Shown: positions 23,320 through 31,614 of the stretch, in pieces
How positions within the stretch are numbered: position 1 is the first letter of the stretch
Layout of the letters: each line of letters opens with the position of its first letter
NCBI GenBank assembly: GCA_023418995.1
Contig: JAEZYP010000023.1
Span: forward strand, 1 to 42,951
Length of the DNA stretch: 42,951 nt
Direction: 5' to 3'
Origin: Bacillota bacterium
Lineage (GTDB): Bacteria > Bacillota > Clostridia > Oscillospirales > Acutalibacteraceae
Notes under the pieces: generated by a model
Databases searched by the model: none
What the model saw: the letters and a program-made list of their open reading frames with translations, nothing else
Told to the model about the DNA's origin: nothing
Made by a program: the position numbers and the translations under genes

Positions 23320-26151
23320 TTATTTCCCCCCATTGTCTATTTTTGTGCCATGATACCAACGAGAAACTGCTTTTCTAATCTCATCCAGCAAAACAATTGG
23401 GATAGGACAAAGAACAAGGAAAATCCATTCTTTTATTCCGATCGGAGCCGTCTGGAAAATCGCTTGCAGGAACGGCACATAAATAATTGCGGATATGAGC
23501 AACACCTCAAAAATGATACCCCGTATGACACCCTTATTTGTAAACAGCCCGACTTTAAATATTGACTGTCGTTCGGTTCGGACGCACTGCACCACACCAA
23601 TTTGGCAGAAAACGATGGAGGCAAGCGCCATTGTGGTGGCCTGTTGATAAACAAAGCCATCCGCCGCAAGGGGCACCCCAGGCCAGCCGTTCATCATATT
23701 GGTATAGAAATAAGCGCCCATTGAAACAACCGACTCAATCAGACCGTACCATAGGAAAGCAAGCACAATCAGTCGTTTGTTCAGCAGGGTTTCCTTCATG
23801 GAGCGCGGCGGGCGGTCCATAATCCCCTTTTCCGGCAGCTCCGTACCAAGGCCGAGAGCCGGAAGCATATCGGTGCCCAGATCGATGGAGAGAATCTGCA
23901 TGACAGTCAGAGGCAGAGGGATTCCGCCTCTGGAGAACAGAAACGCGGCAGAGGGAACTGCCTCGGACATATTGCTGTTGAAGATGTAGAGCAGAAATTT
24001 GCGGATATTGCTGTAAACCGCGCGCCCCTCCTCGATTGCTTTTACAATGGACGCAAAATTGTCATCCGTCAGAATCATATCGGCGGCTTCCTTGGCAACA
24101 TCCGTACCGGAAATTCCCATTGCCACTCCGATATCAGCCTTCTTTAACGCCGGGGAGTCATTCACACCGTCCCCTGTGACGGCAACGATATGCCCCATCT
24201 CCTGTAGGTTGCAAACAACCCGGTATTTTTGCTCCGGGGCGACCCTGGCGAAAATGACTTCATCGCTAAGCGCTTCTTTCAGCGCTTCATCCGGCATATT
24301 CTCCAGCTCCACGCCGGAGACGATACGGGGATGCTCCCCCTGTACGATTCCGATTCTCTTAGCGATGCTTTCAGCGGTAAGACCATAGTCACCGGTGATC
24401 ATGATGATCCGGATATTCGCCTTGCGGCACAGTGCAACGGCATCGGCAACCTCCGGTCTCGGAGGGTCTGCCATAACCACCAAACCGACAAAAACCATAT
24501 TCTGTTCGACCAGCTCCGGCGTATAAGCGCTCAAAGCCGCGGGCAGGCCGGTCTCGCGACTAATCAGGCGGTAAGCAACCGCCAGTACACGAAGCCCCCT
24601 GCTTGCGTAATTATCGTTCGCTTCCATGACCCGCTTGCGCTGCTCCGCAGTCAATTCCACCTGATTTCCCTCACGGTTCATACTGGTGCACAACTCCAGT
24701 ACTTCCTTCGGGGCTCCTTTAATGTATGCAATGCGCTGACAGCCGTTAACTGGCTTTTCCAGCTGATGTATGGTGCTCATTCTTTTTCTTCTGGAATCAA
24801 AGGGCAGCTCGCGCAGCCTTGGCGTTACATTCAATTGCTCCTCCACTCTGATTCCGGCTTTTTGCGCGACCACGCCAAGGCAGGCCTCCGTCGGGTCGCC
24901 CAAAACGGTATAGCGGTCGTTTTCCTCGTTTGGCGGAACCACGCGCGCGTTGCTGCACAAAGCGGCGGCCGTCAAAAGAATTTTTAAATCCTCATGACCC
25001 TCTGCCGTCACTTCCGTTTCGCCCGCCATGACCTTTCCGACCGGCGCATAGCCGAGGCCGGTAACTTCAAATTCCTGGTCGGGAAGCCACAGGTTATTGA
25101 CCGTCATTTCGTTCTGCGTCAGCGTTCCGGTTTTATCCGAACAGATCACGGAGGTGCAGCCAAGCGTTTCCACCGCCGACAGACGTTTGACAAGGGCGTG
25201 CTCCTTCGCCATGCGCTGAACCGCCATTGCGAGTGACAGGGTTACCGTAGGAAGCAGACCCTCCGGTATATTGGCCACAATCATGCCGAGAGCGAAAATA
25301 AAAGCCTGCGCGATCGGCTGCTTTACAAAGAGAGTCGCGGCGAGAAAGAACGCGATGCCTATGGACACCGCGATAATAGAGATCTGCTTGGTCAGAACGT
25401 CCAGTTCCTTTTGCAGCGGACTTTGCACATCCTCCAGCGTTTGGGTCAGGTTCGCAATCTTACCGAATTCGGTCTGCATGCCGATAGATACGACCACCGC
25501 TTTTGCCGTGCCGCTGGCGACACTTGTTCCGGTAAAGATCATATTTGGCACTTCAAACTTGGAGAGATCCTCTCTCAAGATGGGTTCGTGCGTTCTTCTG
25601 ACCGGATTGGATTCCCCGGTAAGAGTGGATTGATTTACCTGTAAATCGCTGCTGAAAAGCAGCCGAGCATCCGCGGATATTTTGTCGCCCTCTTCAATCA
25701 GCATGATATCGCCCGGCACCAGGTCTTCCGCTGAAATTTGTACTTCCAGATTGTCGCGGATTACCCTTGCGTAGGATGGCAGCATCTTCTTCAGAGCCTC
25801 AGTTGCCTTGCTGGCGCGGTGTTCCTGCCAAAAGCTGAACACGCCGTTAATCACGTTAACCAGCCAGATTGCCACCCCAAGCTCCGGCATCCCGGCAACC
25901 AAGGCGATGATTCCGCCAATCCAAAGCAGAATTGCCATTAAGCTTACAAAGTTTAACAGAAACACCACGATAACCGGCTTGCCCTTTTTTCCGGTGATTA
26001 CATTTTTACCGTATTTATTTTGATTCTCCTGTACCTCGGCTGCCTTAAGGCCTTGAGGTCTTGAGTTCATGGCTCTGCAGGCTTCCTCCATGGTTAGCTT
26101 GTAGATACGTACAGCCGTCTCCTCGTTTTGCAGTTGCTTGTTTTCTTCCAT
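23320..26151 (-). CDS. P-type cation ATPase, P2 type with Na+/K+-ATPase-like ion-site motifs
   Basis: The 943-residue pump has the full P2 layout: N-terminal cation ATPase domain, actuator with TGES (178-181), phosphorylation Asp339 in CSDKTGTLTQN, hinge TGDGVNDSPALKKADIG and ten predicted membrane segments. Helix 4 reads ANIPEGLLPTVTLSLAMA and helix 6 SIDLGTDMLPALGLG. These resemble Na+/K+- and H+/K+-ATPases (PEGLL; IDLGTDM) rather than Ca2+ pumps (PEGLP; NLVTDG). Before helix 6 it reads SNMSEAVP, which keeps the Ser, Asn and Glu of the animal SNIPE motif. The helix 8 Asp of the third Na+ site appears replaced (QIGVVQ). It is followed by two RCK genes. The transported ion is inferred, not known; no beta subunit is seen. 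Confidence 0.92.
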   Translation of the reverse strand: MEENKQLQNEETAVRIYKLTMEEACRAMNSRPQGLKAAEVQENQNKYGKNVITGKKGKPVIVVFLLNFVSLMAILLWIGGIIALVAGMPELGVAIWLVNVINGVFSFWQEHRASKATEALKKMLPSYARVIRDNLEVQISAEDLVPGDIMLIEEGDKISADARLLFSSDLQVNQSTLTGESNPVRRTHEPILREDLSKFEVPNMIFTGTSVASGTAKAVVVSIGMQTEFGKIANLTQTLEDVQSPLQKELDVLTKQISIIAVSIGIAFFLAATLFVKQPIAQAFIFALGMIVANIPEGLLPTVTLSLAMAVQRMAKEHALVKRLSAVETLGCTSVICSDKTGTLTQNEMTVNNLWLPDQEFEVTGLGYAPVGKVMAGETEVTAEGHEDLKILLTAAALCSNARVVPPNEENDRYTVLGDPTEACLGVVAQKAGIRVEEQLNVTPRLRELPFDSRRKRMSTIHQLEKPVNGCQRIAYIKGAPKEVLELCTSMNREGNQVELTAEQRKRVMEANDNYASRGLRVLAVAYRLISRETGLPAALSAYTPELVEQNMVFVGLVVMADPPRPEVADAVALCRKANIRIIMITGDYGLTAESIAKRIGIVQGEHPRIVSGVELENMPDEALKEALSDEVIFARVAPEQKYRVVCNLQEMGHIVAVTGDGVNDSPALKKADIGVAMGISGTDVAKEAADMILTDDNFASIVKAIEEGRAVYSNIRKFLLYIFNSNMSEAVPSAAFLFSRGGIPLPLTVMQILSIDLGTDMLPALGLGTELPEKGIMDRPPRSMKETLLNKRLIVLAFLWYGLIESVVSMGAYFYTNMMNGWPGVPLAADGFVYQQATTMALASIVFCQIGVVQCVRTERQSIFKVGLFTNKGVIRGIIFEVLLISAIIYVPFLQAIFQTAPIGIKEWIFLVLCPIPIVLLDEIRKAVSRWYHGTKIDNGGK

Positions 26152-26173
26152 CGTAATTGCCTCGATTTTGTCA

Positions 26174-26332
26174 TATAGTCGATTAACTTTAAAAACGGCT
26201 ACGTATTGCGCGTGTATTTTTCGTGATGCAGGGCAGACGACGAAGTCAGGCTGGCGCCTGGCGAGAAGGACTACGCAGCAGCACGGAAAACAGACCGCAA
26301 AGACTGGGTGGTTTTGGAGTTAATTGACTATA
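26174..26332. mobile_element. MITE-like element with terminal inverted repeats
   Basis: TATAGTCGATTAACT (26174-26188) is repeated inverted as AGTTAATTGACTATA (26318-26332), 14 of 15 matching, and weaker similarity continues to about 26 bp. Both ends carry TA, so a TA duplication with a 155-bp core (26176-26330) is possible, as for IS630/mariner-derived MITEs. There is no open frame, but there is an internal short hairpin (CAGGC/GCCTG). It lies between a good promoter and the ATPase start codon, so it would be transcribed as part of the leader RNA. Confidence 0.6.
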
Positions 26333-26350
26333 ATTTATTAATGATGACAC

Positions 26351-26379
26351 ATGATAGCACAATCTTTTTGCTTTTACAA
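26351..26379 (-). promoter_or_regulatory. Promoter of the ATPase-RCK operon
   Basis: Minus strand: TTGTAA (26374-26379), 17-nt spacer, TATCAT (26351-26356). Transcription would start near 26344 and run through the MITE-like element, giving a leader of about 190 nt. Confidence 0.5.
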
Positions 26380-26675
26380 TATGAGAAGTATTCGGTTTTC
26401 AGGTTATTTTATACTTCTTTATGTAAACTTTATACCGGCTTTAAACTTATATAAAATTCCTAAAAAACTCAACTGCAATTAGTGAATTATGCTGGTATCC
26501 ATTCACAACCACCATGGTAGATTGCTACCAGTTTCTATTTGCTTTTCTTCTATTCAAAACTTTTTCAGGCTCTTCTCTTTTTTGTCTTACTACTAAAATA
26601 TATCGTAGCTTTATCAAAAAATATATCCGTTTGTGGCGATAAAGAAAATTATCTTCTACAAAAGGGGTTACAGAC
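26380..26675. other. AT-rich intergenic stretch between trpA and the ATPase operon
   Basis: I see no supported gene. One inverted repeat (CTGGTA near 26491 and TACCAG near 26525) has no T run. A 63-codon plus-strand frame at 26539-26730 lacks a good ribosome binding site and runs into trpA. No clear terminator for the trp operon could be found. Confidence 0.4.
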
Positions 26676-27452
26676 TCATAAATCCGCAATCGCCTGTTTC
26701 ATGGTTTTAACATACTCCGAAACCGGCTGAATACAATTCTTTCCGTATTGGGCGACCAGCTTTACAATTGCACTGCCCACGATTACACCATCCGCCGATT
26801 GCGCCATTGCACGCGCCTGCTCCGGCGTGGAAATACCGAAGCCGATAGCGCAGGGTGTATCGGTCACCTTTTTTACCAGCGAAACCATTTGCGAAATATT
26901 GGTCGTAATTTCACTTCGGACACCGGTTACACCCATGGAGGAGACGCAGTACACAAAGCCTTCGGCCTGCGAAGCAATTTGCGTGATTCGCTCATTTGAA
27001 GTAGGCGCAACCATGGAAACCAATGTGACGCCATATTCCCTGCACAGCGGCAGCAGCTCGTTTCTTTCCTCGAACGGCAGGTCGGGAACGATCAGCCCCG
27101 CAAGAGAGCATTCTTCGCATCTCTTTAAGAATCGCTCCGCGCCGTAGGTATAAACGGGATTGATATAAGTCATAAAAGCTAGCGGAATACCGACTCTTTC
27201 CTTTATCCTCGCCACCATATCGAATATTTGATCTGTGGTCGTGCCGGAGGCCAGCGCGCGGATATCCGCCCCCTGAATGATCGGTCCTTCCGCAACCGGG
27301 TCGGAAAACGGGATGCCGATTTCGATGAGGTCGGCCCCCGCCTGTTCCATCGAAAGAATCAACTGCTCTGTGGTTTCCAGGTCAGGATCTCCCGCCGTTA
27401 TGAAAGCAATAAAGGCTTTCCCTTTTGCAAATGCGCTTTTTATCTCAATCAT
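26676..27452 (-). CDS. trpA: Tryptophan synthase alpha chain
   Basis: A 258-residue TIM-barrel protein that cleaves indole-3-glycerol phosphate to indole and glyceraldehyde 3-phosphate. The family signature is present as LIEIGIPFSDPVAEGPIIQ, with the second catalytic Asp region GLIVPDLPFEE. The GFGISTPEQA phosphate-site loop is also present. It overlaps the end of trpB by 8 nt, typical of the coupled pair that channels indole, and is the last gene of the trp operon. Confidence 0.97.
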   Translation of the reverse strand: MIEIKSAFAKGKAFIAFITAGDPDLETTEQLILSMEQAGADLIEIGIPFSDPVAEGPIIQGADIRALASGTTTDQIFDMVARIKERVGIPLAFMTYINPVYTYGAERFLKRCEECSLAGLIVPDLPFEERNELLPLCREYGVTLVSMVAPTSNERITQIASQAEGFVYCVSSMGVTGVRSEITTNISQMVSLVKKVTDTPCAIGFGISTPEQARAMAQSADGVIVGSAIVKLVAQYGKNCIQPVSEYVKTMKQAIADL

Positions 27453-28629
27453 GCAGATTCACCCCCCGATAACGTGCAATTGCAGCGACATCCTTATCGC
27501 CTCTCCCGGAAATATTCACGACGATGATATCCTCCTTCTTCATCTGAGGAGCCAGCTTTCTTGCGTAGGCGACGGCATGAGCGCTTTCGATTGCCGGAAT
27601 AATCCCCTCGGTTCTTGAAAGATATTCAAACGAATCCACTGCTTCTGTGTCGGTAACCGGCACATACTGAGCGCGACCGGTATCGTGCAGCATCGCGTGC
27701 TCCGGCCCGATTCCCGGGTAATCCAGCCCCGCTGAAATGGAGTAGACCGGCGCGATCTGCCCGAATTTATCCTGACAGAAATAGGACTTCATGCCGTGGA
27801 AAATGCCGACGCTGCCTGTCGAAATGGTTGCGGCGGTTTTCGCGTTATCTACACCGAGCCCCGCCGCCTCGCAGCCGATTAACTGAACCTCCCGATCCGG
27901 AATAAAATCATAGAATATGCCCATTGCATTGCTGCCGCCGCCGACGCAGGCGATGACGGCACTGGGAAGCTTTCCCTCCTTCTCCAGGAGCTGTTGTCTG
28001 ACCTCCTGCCCGACAATTTTCTGGAAATCACGTACCATCATTGGAAAAGGGTGAGGTCCCATAACGGAACCGAGAACATAATGGGTGTCTGCCACGCGGG
28101 ACGTCCACTCACGCATAGTTTCGTTCACCGCGTCCTTCAAGGTCTGCGTTCCGCTTGTTACCGCGTGAACCTTCGCCCCCAAAAGTTCCATTCGGTACAC
28201 GTTGAGTGCCTGCCGGTCGGTATCCTCCTTGCCCATGAAGATTTCACATTCCATCCCCATCAGCGCGGCGGCGGTTGCCGTGGCTACCCCGTGCTGCCCC
28301 GCGCCGGTTTCCGCGATCACCCTTGTTTTACCCATCTTCTTTGCTAAAAGAACCTGCCCCAGCACATTATTGATTTTATGGGAACCAGTATGGTTTAAAT
28401 CCTCGCGCTTTAAATAGATTTTTGCTCCGCCTAAAGCCTTGGTCATTTTCTCCGCAAAATACAGCAGGGATGGGCGCCCGGCATAATTCGCGTTTAAATC
28501 CCGCAGCTCCCGGTTGAATTCCGGGTCATCTTTATACCGGCTATATGCTTCTTCCAGTTCGATAACCGCGGTCATTAGGGTCTCGGGGATATACTGCCCG
28601 CCGTACAGACCGTATCTTCCTTTCGGCAT
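27445..28629 (-). CDS. trpB: Tryptophan synthase beta chain
   Basis: The PLP-dependent 394-residue subunit joins indole and serine to form Trp. The PLP Lys is in KREDLNHTGSHKINNVLGQ, and the phosphate-binding loop is CVGGGSNAMG. The N terminus GRYGLYGGQYIPETLM matches the TrpB1 family that pairs with TrpA. It starts next to the trpF stop and overlaps trpA. Confidence 0.97.
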   Translation of the reverse strand: MPKGRYGLYGGQYIPETLMTAVIELEEAYSRYKDDPEFNRELRDLNANYAGRPSLLYFAEKMTKALGGAKIYLKREDLNHTGSHKINNVLGQVLLAKKMGKTRVIAETGAGQHGVATATAAALMGMECEIFMGKEDTDRQALNVYRMELLGAKVHAVTSGTQTLKDAVNETMREWTSRVADTHYVLGSVMGPHPFPMMVRDFQKIVGQEVRQQLLEKEGKLPSAVIACVGGGSNAMGIFYDFIPDREVQLIGCEAAGLGVDNAKTAATISTGSVGIFHGMKSYFCQDKFGQIAPVYSISAGLDYPGIGPEHAMLHDTGRAQYVPVTDTEAVDSFEYLSRTEGIIPAIESAHAVAYARKLAPQMKKEDIIVVNISGRGDKDVAAIARYRGVNLHD

Positions 28630-29244
28630 TTATCTCACACTCCTGACTAAATTGACGAATTCCGCCATTTTTTTAGAATCCTTGAAGCCGTCCGTTTCCA
28701 CCCCACTGCTGACATCCACACAGTAAGGGTGAACCTGCAATATCGCCTCTGATACATTTCCGGCATCCAGACCGCCCGCAAGGAAATAAGGTTTTTTCAC
28801 CGGAGGAATCAGACTCCAATTGAAGCTCTTTCCACTGCCGCCCCGCTCGCCGCGCACATAGGAATCCAGCAGCAGGTAATCGCTGGGCATTCGGCTGAAA
28901 AAGGAGATTTGCTCGCTGCCCCGTACCCGCACTGCCTGAATAATCGGAACGCCGACCAGGCTTTTGAGCCGGGTAATATACGGTTCATCCTCATAGCCGT
29001 GAAGCTGCACGACATCTATAGTGTTTTTATTCACCAGAGCGGCAATATTTTCAATCGGTTCGTTTACAAATACCCCGACGGCTTTCGTATCACGGTTCAA
29101 TGCCGCCTTTAATTCCGCCGCCCTGCCAAATTCAACCCTCCTGCGGCTCGGCGCAAAGACAAATCCGATATAGTCCGATCCGATTTCGTTGACGGCGCGA
29201 ATATCTTCCAGCCTTGTGATACCGCAAATTTTTACTTTTGTCAT
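28630..29244 (-). CDS. trpF: Phosphoribosylanthranilate isomerase
   Basis: The 204-residue TIM barrel performs the Amadori rearrangement of phosphoribosylanthranilate. It begins with the conserved VKICGITRLEDI (catalytic Cys) and has the DVVQLHGYEDEPYI stretch, a C-terminal LAGGLDAGNV phosphate loop and VDVSSGVET. It overlaps trpC by 4 nt and its stop codon directly precedes the trpB start. Confidence 0.97.
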   Translation of the reverse strand: MTKVKICGITRLEDIRAVNEIGSDYIGFVFAPSRRRVEFGRAAELKAALNRDTKAVGVFVNEPIENIAALVNKNTIDVVQLHGYEDEPYITRLKSLVGVPIIQAVRVRGSEQISFFSRMPSDYLLLDSYVRGERGGSGKSFNWSLIPPVKKPYFLAGGLDAGNVSEAILQVHPYCVDVSSGVETDGFKDSKKMAEFVNLVRSVR

Positions 29245-30026
29245 GCTTCAAGCCCCCTTAGCCGGTTCAATGCCGCTTCTTTCTCCTTGCTTCGCATAAG
29301 GGTCTCCCCAATGAGCGCTGCGTTCACCTTCGCCTGCCGCAGAAGCTCAATATCCCGGGCAGTGCTGATTCCGCTTTCCGCAACAAAGATTTTGTCTTTC
29401 GGTACAAGTCCGCGGAGCCGGATGCCGGTATTGAGGTCAACCTCAAAGGTTTGCAGATTGCGGTTATTTACACCAATCACCCGCGCGCCGGCTTGAAGCG
29501 CCGAATGTATTTCTTCTTCCGTATGCGCTTCCACCAGCGCGGAAAGCCCCAGGGAATCACAAATATCAATATATCGCTTCAGCGTTTGCGTATCCAGCAG
29601 CGCGCAGATCAGCAGAACCGCGTCCGCGCCCAGAGTTCTTGCTTCGTAAATCTGATACTCGTCGATTGTAAAATCCTTACGCAGAACAGGAATGCCTATC
29701 GCCTGCCGAATTTCGTACAGATAGCGGTCACTGCCCTGAAAGTATTCCGGCTCTGTCAGCACAGAAACCGCACTTGCCCCGGCGGCTTCGTATTCCTTCG
29801 CGATCTCAAGATAAGGAAAATCCTCCGCGATCAGCCCCTTGGAGGGAGAAGCCTTCTTTACCTCGCAGATAAAGGAGATATCCCCTCCCCTGAGCGCGTT
29901 CTCAAACCGGAACGGAACGGCACCTGCGCTTCTTGATGCTTTTTTCTTCATCTCCTCCGGCGGAATAAGCGTTTTGAGCCGAGCCAGCCTGCTTTGGGTA
30001 AATGCCGCAATCCTGTCCAGAATCAT
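29241..30026 (-). CDS. trpC: Indole-3-glycerol phosphate synthase
   Basis: The 261-residue TIM barrel closes the indole ring. Motifs: FICEVKKASPSKGLI with the catalytic Lys, VLTEPEYFQGS, PVLRKDFTIDEYQIYEAR, IGVNNRNLQTFEVDL, and VAESGIST. The ATG at 30026 overlaps the trpD stop as ATGA; the frame is open further upstream but those residues lie inside trpD and are not family-like. Confidence 0.97.
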   Translation of the reverse strand: MILDRIAAFTQSRLARLKTLIPPEEMKKKASRSAGAVPFRFENALRGGDISFICEVKKASPSKGLIAEDFPYLEIAKEYEAAGASAVSVLTEPEYFQGSDRYLYEIRQAIGIPVLRKDFTIDEYQIYEARTLGADAVLLICALLDTQTLKRYIDICDSLGLSALVEAHTEEEIHSALQAGARVIGVNNRNLQTFEVDLNTGIRLRGLVPKDKIFVAESGISTARDIELLRQAKVNAALIGETLMRSKEKEAALNRLRGLEA

Positions 30027-31039
30027 GCGGCTTCCTCCTGTGATAGCTTTATAAACTGGTGGAGCTGCTCCATTGCCTTGCCGCTGTCTATGGTCTCGGC
30101 AGCAAGCCTTACGCAGTCGCGAAGAGTCAGGCTGCTGTTCGCCATATAAAGGCATACCGCGGAATTAAGGAGAACGATATCCCGCTTGGCTCCTTTTTTG
30201 CCGGAGAGAACATCCATTGCAATTCTTGCGTTTTCTTCAGGATTGCCGCCAATCAGCTCCTCCGGTTTGCATTTTTCAAAGCCGAACTGAGCCGGGTCAA
30301 GGAAAAAGCTGTTCAACTTCCCGCCATTTACCTCACAGACGGTAGAAGGACCGCAAAGGGAAATTTCATCCAGCCCGTCGTGGCCGTGAACCACCATCGC
30401 CCGCTTTACCCCGAGGTTTGCCAGCACTCTGGCAAGCGGCTCCACCAGATTTTCATCGTAGACGCCCAACAGCTGAAGGTTCGCGCCCGCCGGATTCGCG
30501 AGAGGGCCGAGAATATTAAATATGGTACGCACGCCAAGCTCCCTTCTGACCGGAGCGGCGAATTTCATCGAAGCGTGGTAGGTTTGGGCAAACATGAAGC
30601 AAAGACCGATTTTCTTTAAAATCTCCGCGCTTTGCTCCGCCGGAATATCTATTTTTACGCCGAGCGCGTCCAGCAGGTCCGCGCTGCCGCATTTACTGGA
30701 AACGCTACGGTTGCCGTGCTTGGCAACCGGTACGCCCGCCGCCGAAACAACAAACGCGGAGATTGTCGAAATATTAAAGGTATACGCTTCGTCTCCGCCG
30801 GTACCCACAATATCGAGCACATCGGTTTCGGGCGCTAGCTTCGTGCAGTGGCTCCGCATTGACGCGGCGCTTCCCGCGATTTCATCGATGCTTTCCCCCT
30901 TCATCCGAAGCGCGGTAAGGTAGGAGCCAATTTGCGCGTTGGTCGCCTTGCCATCCATAATTTCGTTCATGACCTCCCTCGCTGTTTCAAAGGGAAGGCT
31001 TTCCTTGTTTAGCAGGCTGTGAATTGCATCGGTAATCAT
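30023..31039 (-). CDS. trpD: Anthranilate phosphoribosyltransferase
   Basis: This 338-residue enzyme attaches phosphoribose from PRPP to anthranilate. The PRPP-binding loop is DIVGTGGDEAYTFNIST, followed by KHGNRSVSSKCGSADLLDALG; the second metal site is in VHGHDGLDEISL. It overlaps both trpG (4 nt) and trpC (4 nt). Confidence 0.97.
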   Translation of the reverse strand: MITDAIHSLLNKESLPFETAREVMNEIMDGKATNAQIGSYLTALRMKGESIDEIAGSAASMRSHCTKLAPETDVLDIVGTGGDEAYTFNISTISAFVVSAAGVPVAKHGNRSVSSKCGSADLLDALGVKIDIPAEQSAEILKKIGLCFMFAQTYHASMKFAAPVRRELGVRTIFNILGPLANPAGANLQLLGVYDENLVEPLARVLANLGVKRAMVVHGHDGLDEISLCGPSTVCEVNGGKLNSFFLDPAQFGFEKCKPEELIGGNPEENARIAMDVLSGKKGAKRDIVLLNSAVCLYMANSSLTLRDCVRLAAETIDSGKAMEQLHQFIKLSQEEAA

Positions 31040-31614
31040 ACATGTTCCTCCAATACTAAAAAATTTCGGATGATCGCCGCGCCCTGCGGCGTTAAAATGG
31101 ATTCCGGGTGGAATTGCAGACCGTAGATTTCATAATCGCGGTGCTTTACCGCCATAACCTCCTGTGCACTGTCTTCGGCAATCACCAGCAGCTCGTCGGG
31201 CAGACCCGCGCGGTCCGCGGTTAAGGAATGGTAGCGCGCCGCCTGAATTACCGGCGGAAGTCCCTTGAAAACCGCGCTGCCGTTCGCAATATGAATTTCA
31301 CTCTGCTTACCGTGCATCAAATTTTTTGCATGGACGATAGCGCCGCCAAAAACCTCGCAAATTGCCTGATGCCCGAGGCATACGCCTAAAATCGGTACTT
31401 TCCCCTTCATTTTCAGCACCAGCCCCTCACAGATACCAGCTGATTTCGGGAAACCGGGACCGGGGGAAAGAATGATATGGGAGGGATTGAGCGCTTTGAC
31501 CTGCTCTGTTGTCAGCTCATCGTTGCGTATCACACGGATATCCTGACAAAATTCTCCGATTAACTGAACCAGGTTATAGGAAAAGCTGTCGTAATTGTCA
31601 ACAAGCAGTATCAT
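31036..31614 (-). CDS. trpG: Anthranilate synthase glutamine amidotransferase component
   Basis: The 192-residue class I amidotransferase supplies ammonia to TrpE. It shows LLVDNYDSFSYNLVQ at the start, the oxyanion region LSPGPGFPKSAGI, the catalytic Cys in GVCLGHQAI, and the His-Glu pair in GLQFHPESILTPQG. It could also serve aminodeoxychorismate synthase, since one glutaminase is often shared; no pab genes are visible here. It overlaps trpE and trpD by 4 nt each. Confidence 0.96.
   Translation of the reverse strand: MILLVDNYDSFSYNLVQLIGEFCQDIRVIRNDELTTEQVKALNPSHIILSPGPGFPKSAGICEGLVLKMKGKVPILGVCLGHQAICEVFGGAIVHAKNLMHGKQSEIHIANGSAVFKGLPPVIQAARYHSLTADRAGLPDELLVIAEDSAQEVMAVKHRDYEIYGLQFHPESILTPQGAAIIRNFLVLEEHV

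Noticed and set aside
26152..26344. Possible metal or c-di-AMP riboswitch in the ATPase leader
   Set aside because: I could not find the conserved sequences of M-box, yybP-ykoY or ydaO elements, and the long closing stem is better explained by terminal inverted repeats of a MITE-like element.
26539..26730. 63-codon plus-strand open frame near the end of trpA
   Set aside because: Low-complexity hydrophobic start, no good ribosome binding site, overlaps trpA antisense, no recognisable motif.
29241..30155. Longer trpC frame starting at 30155
   Set aside because: The extra residues are antiparallel-frame translation of trpD; the ATGA overlap at 30026 gives the normal start and length.
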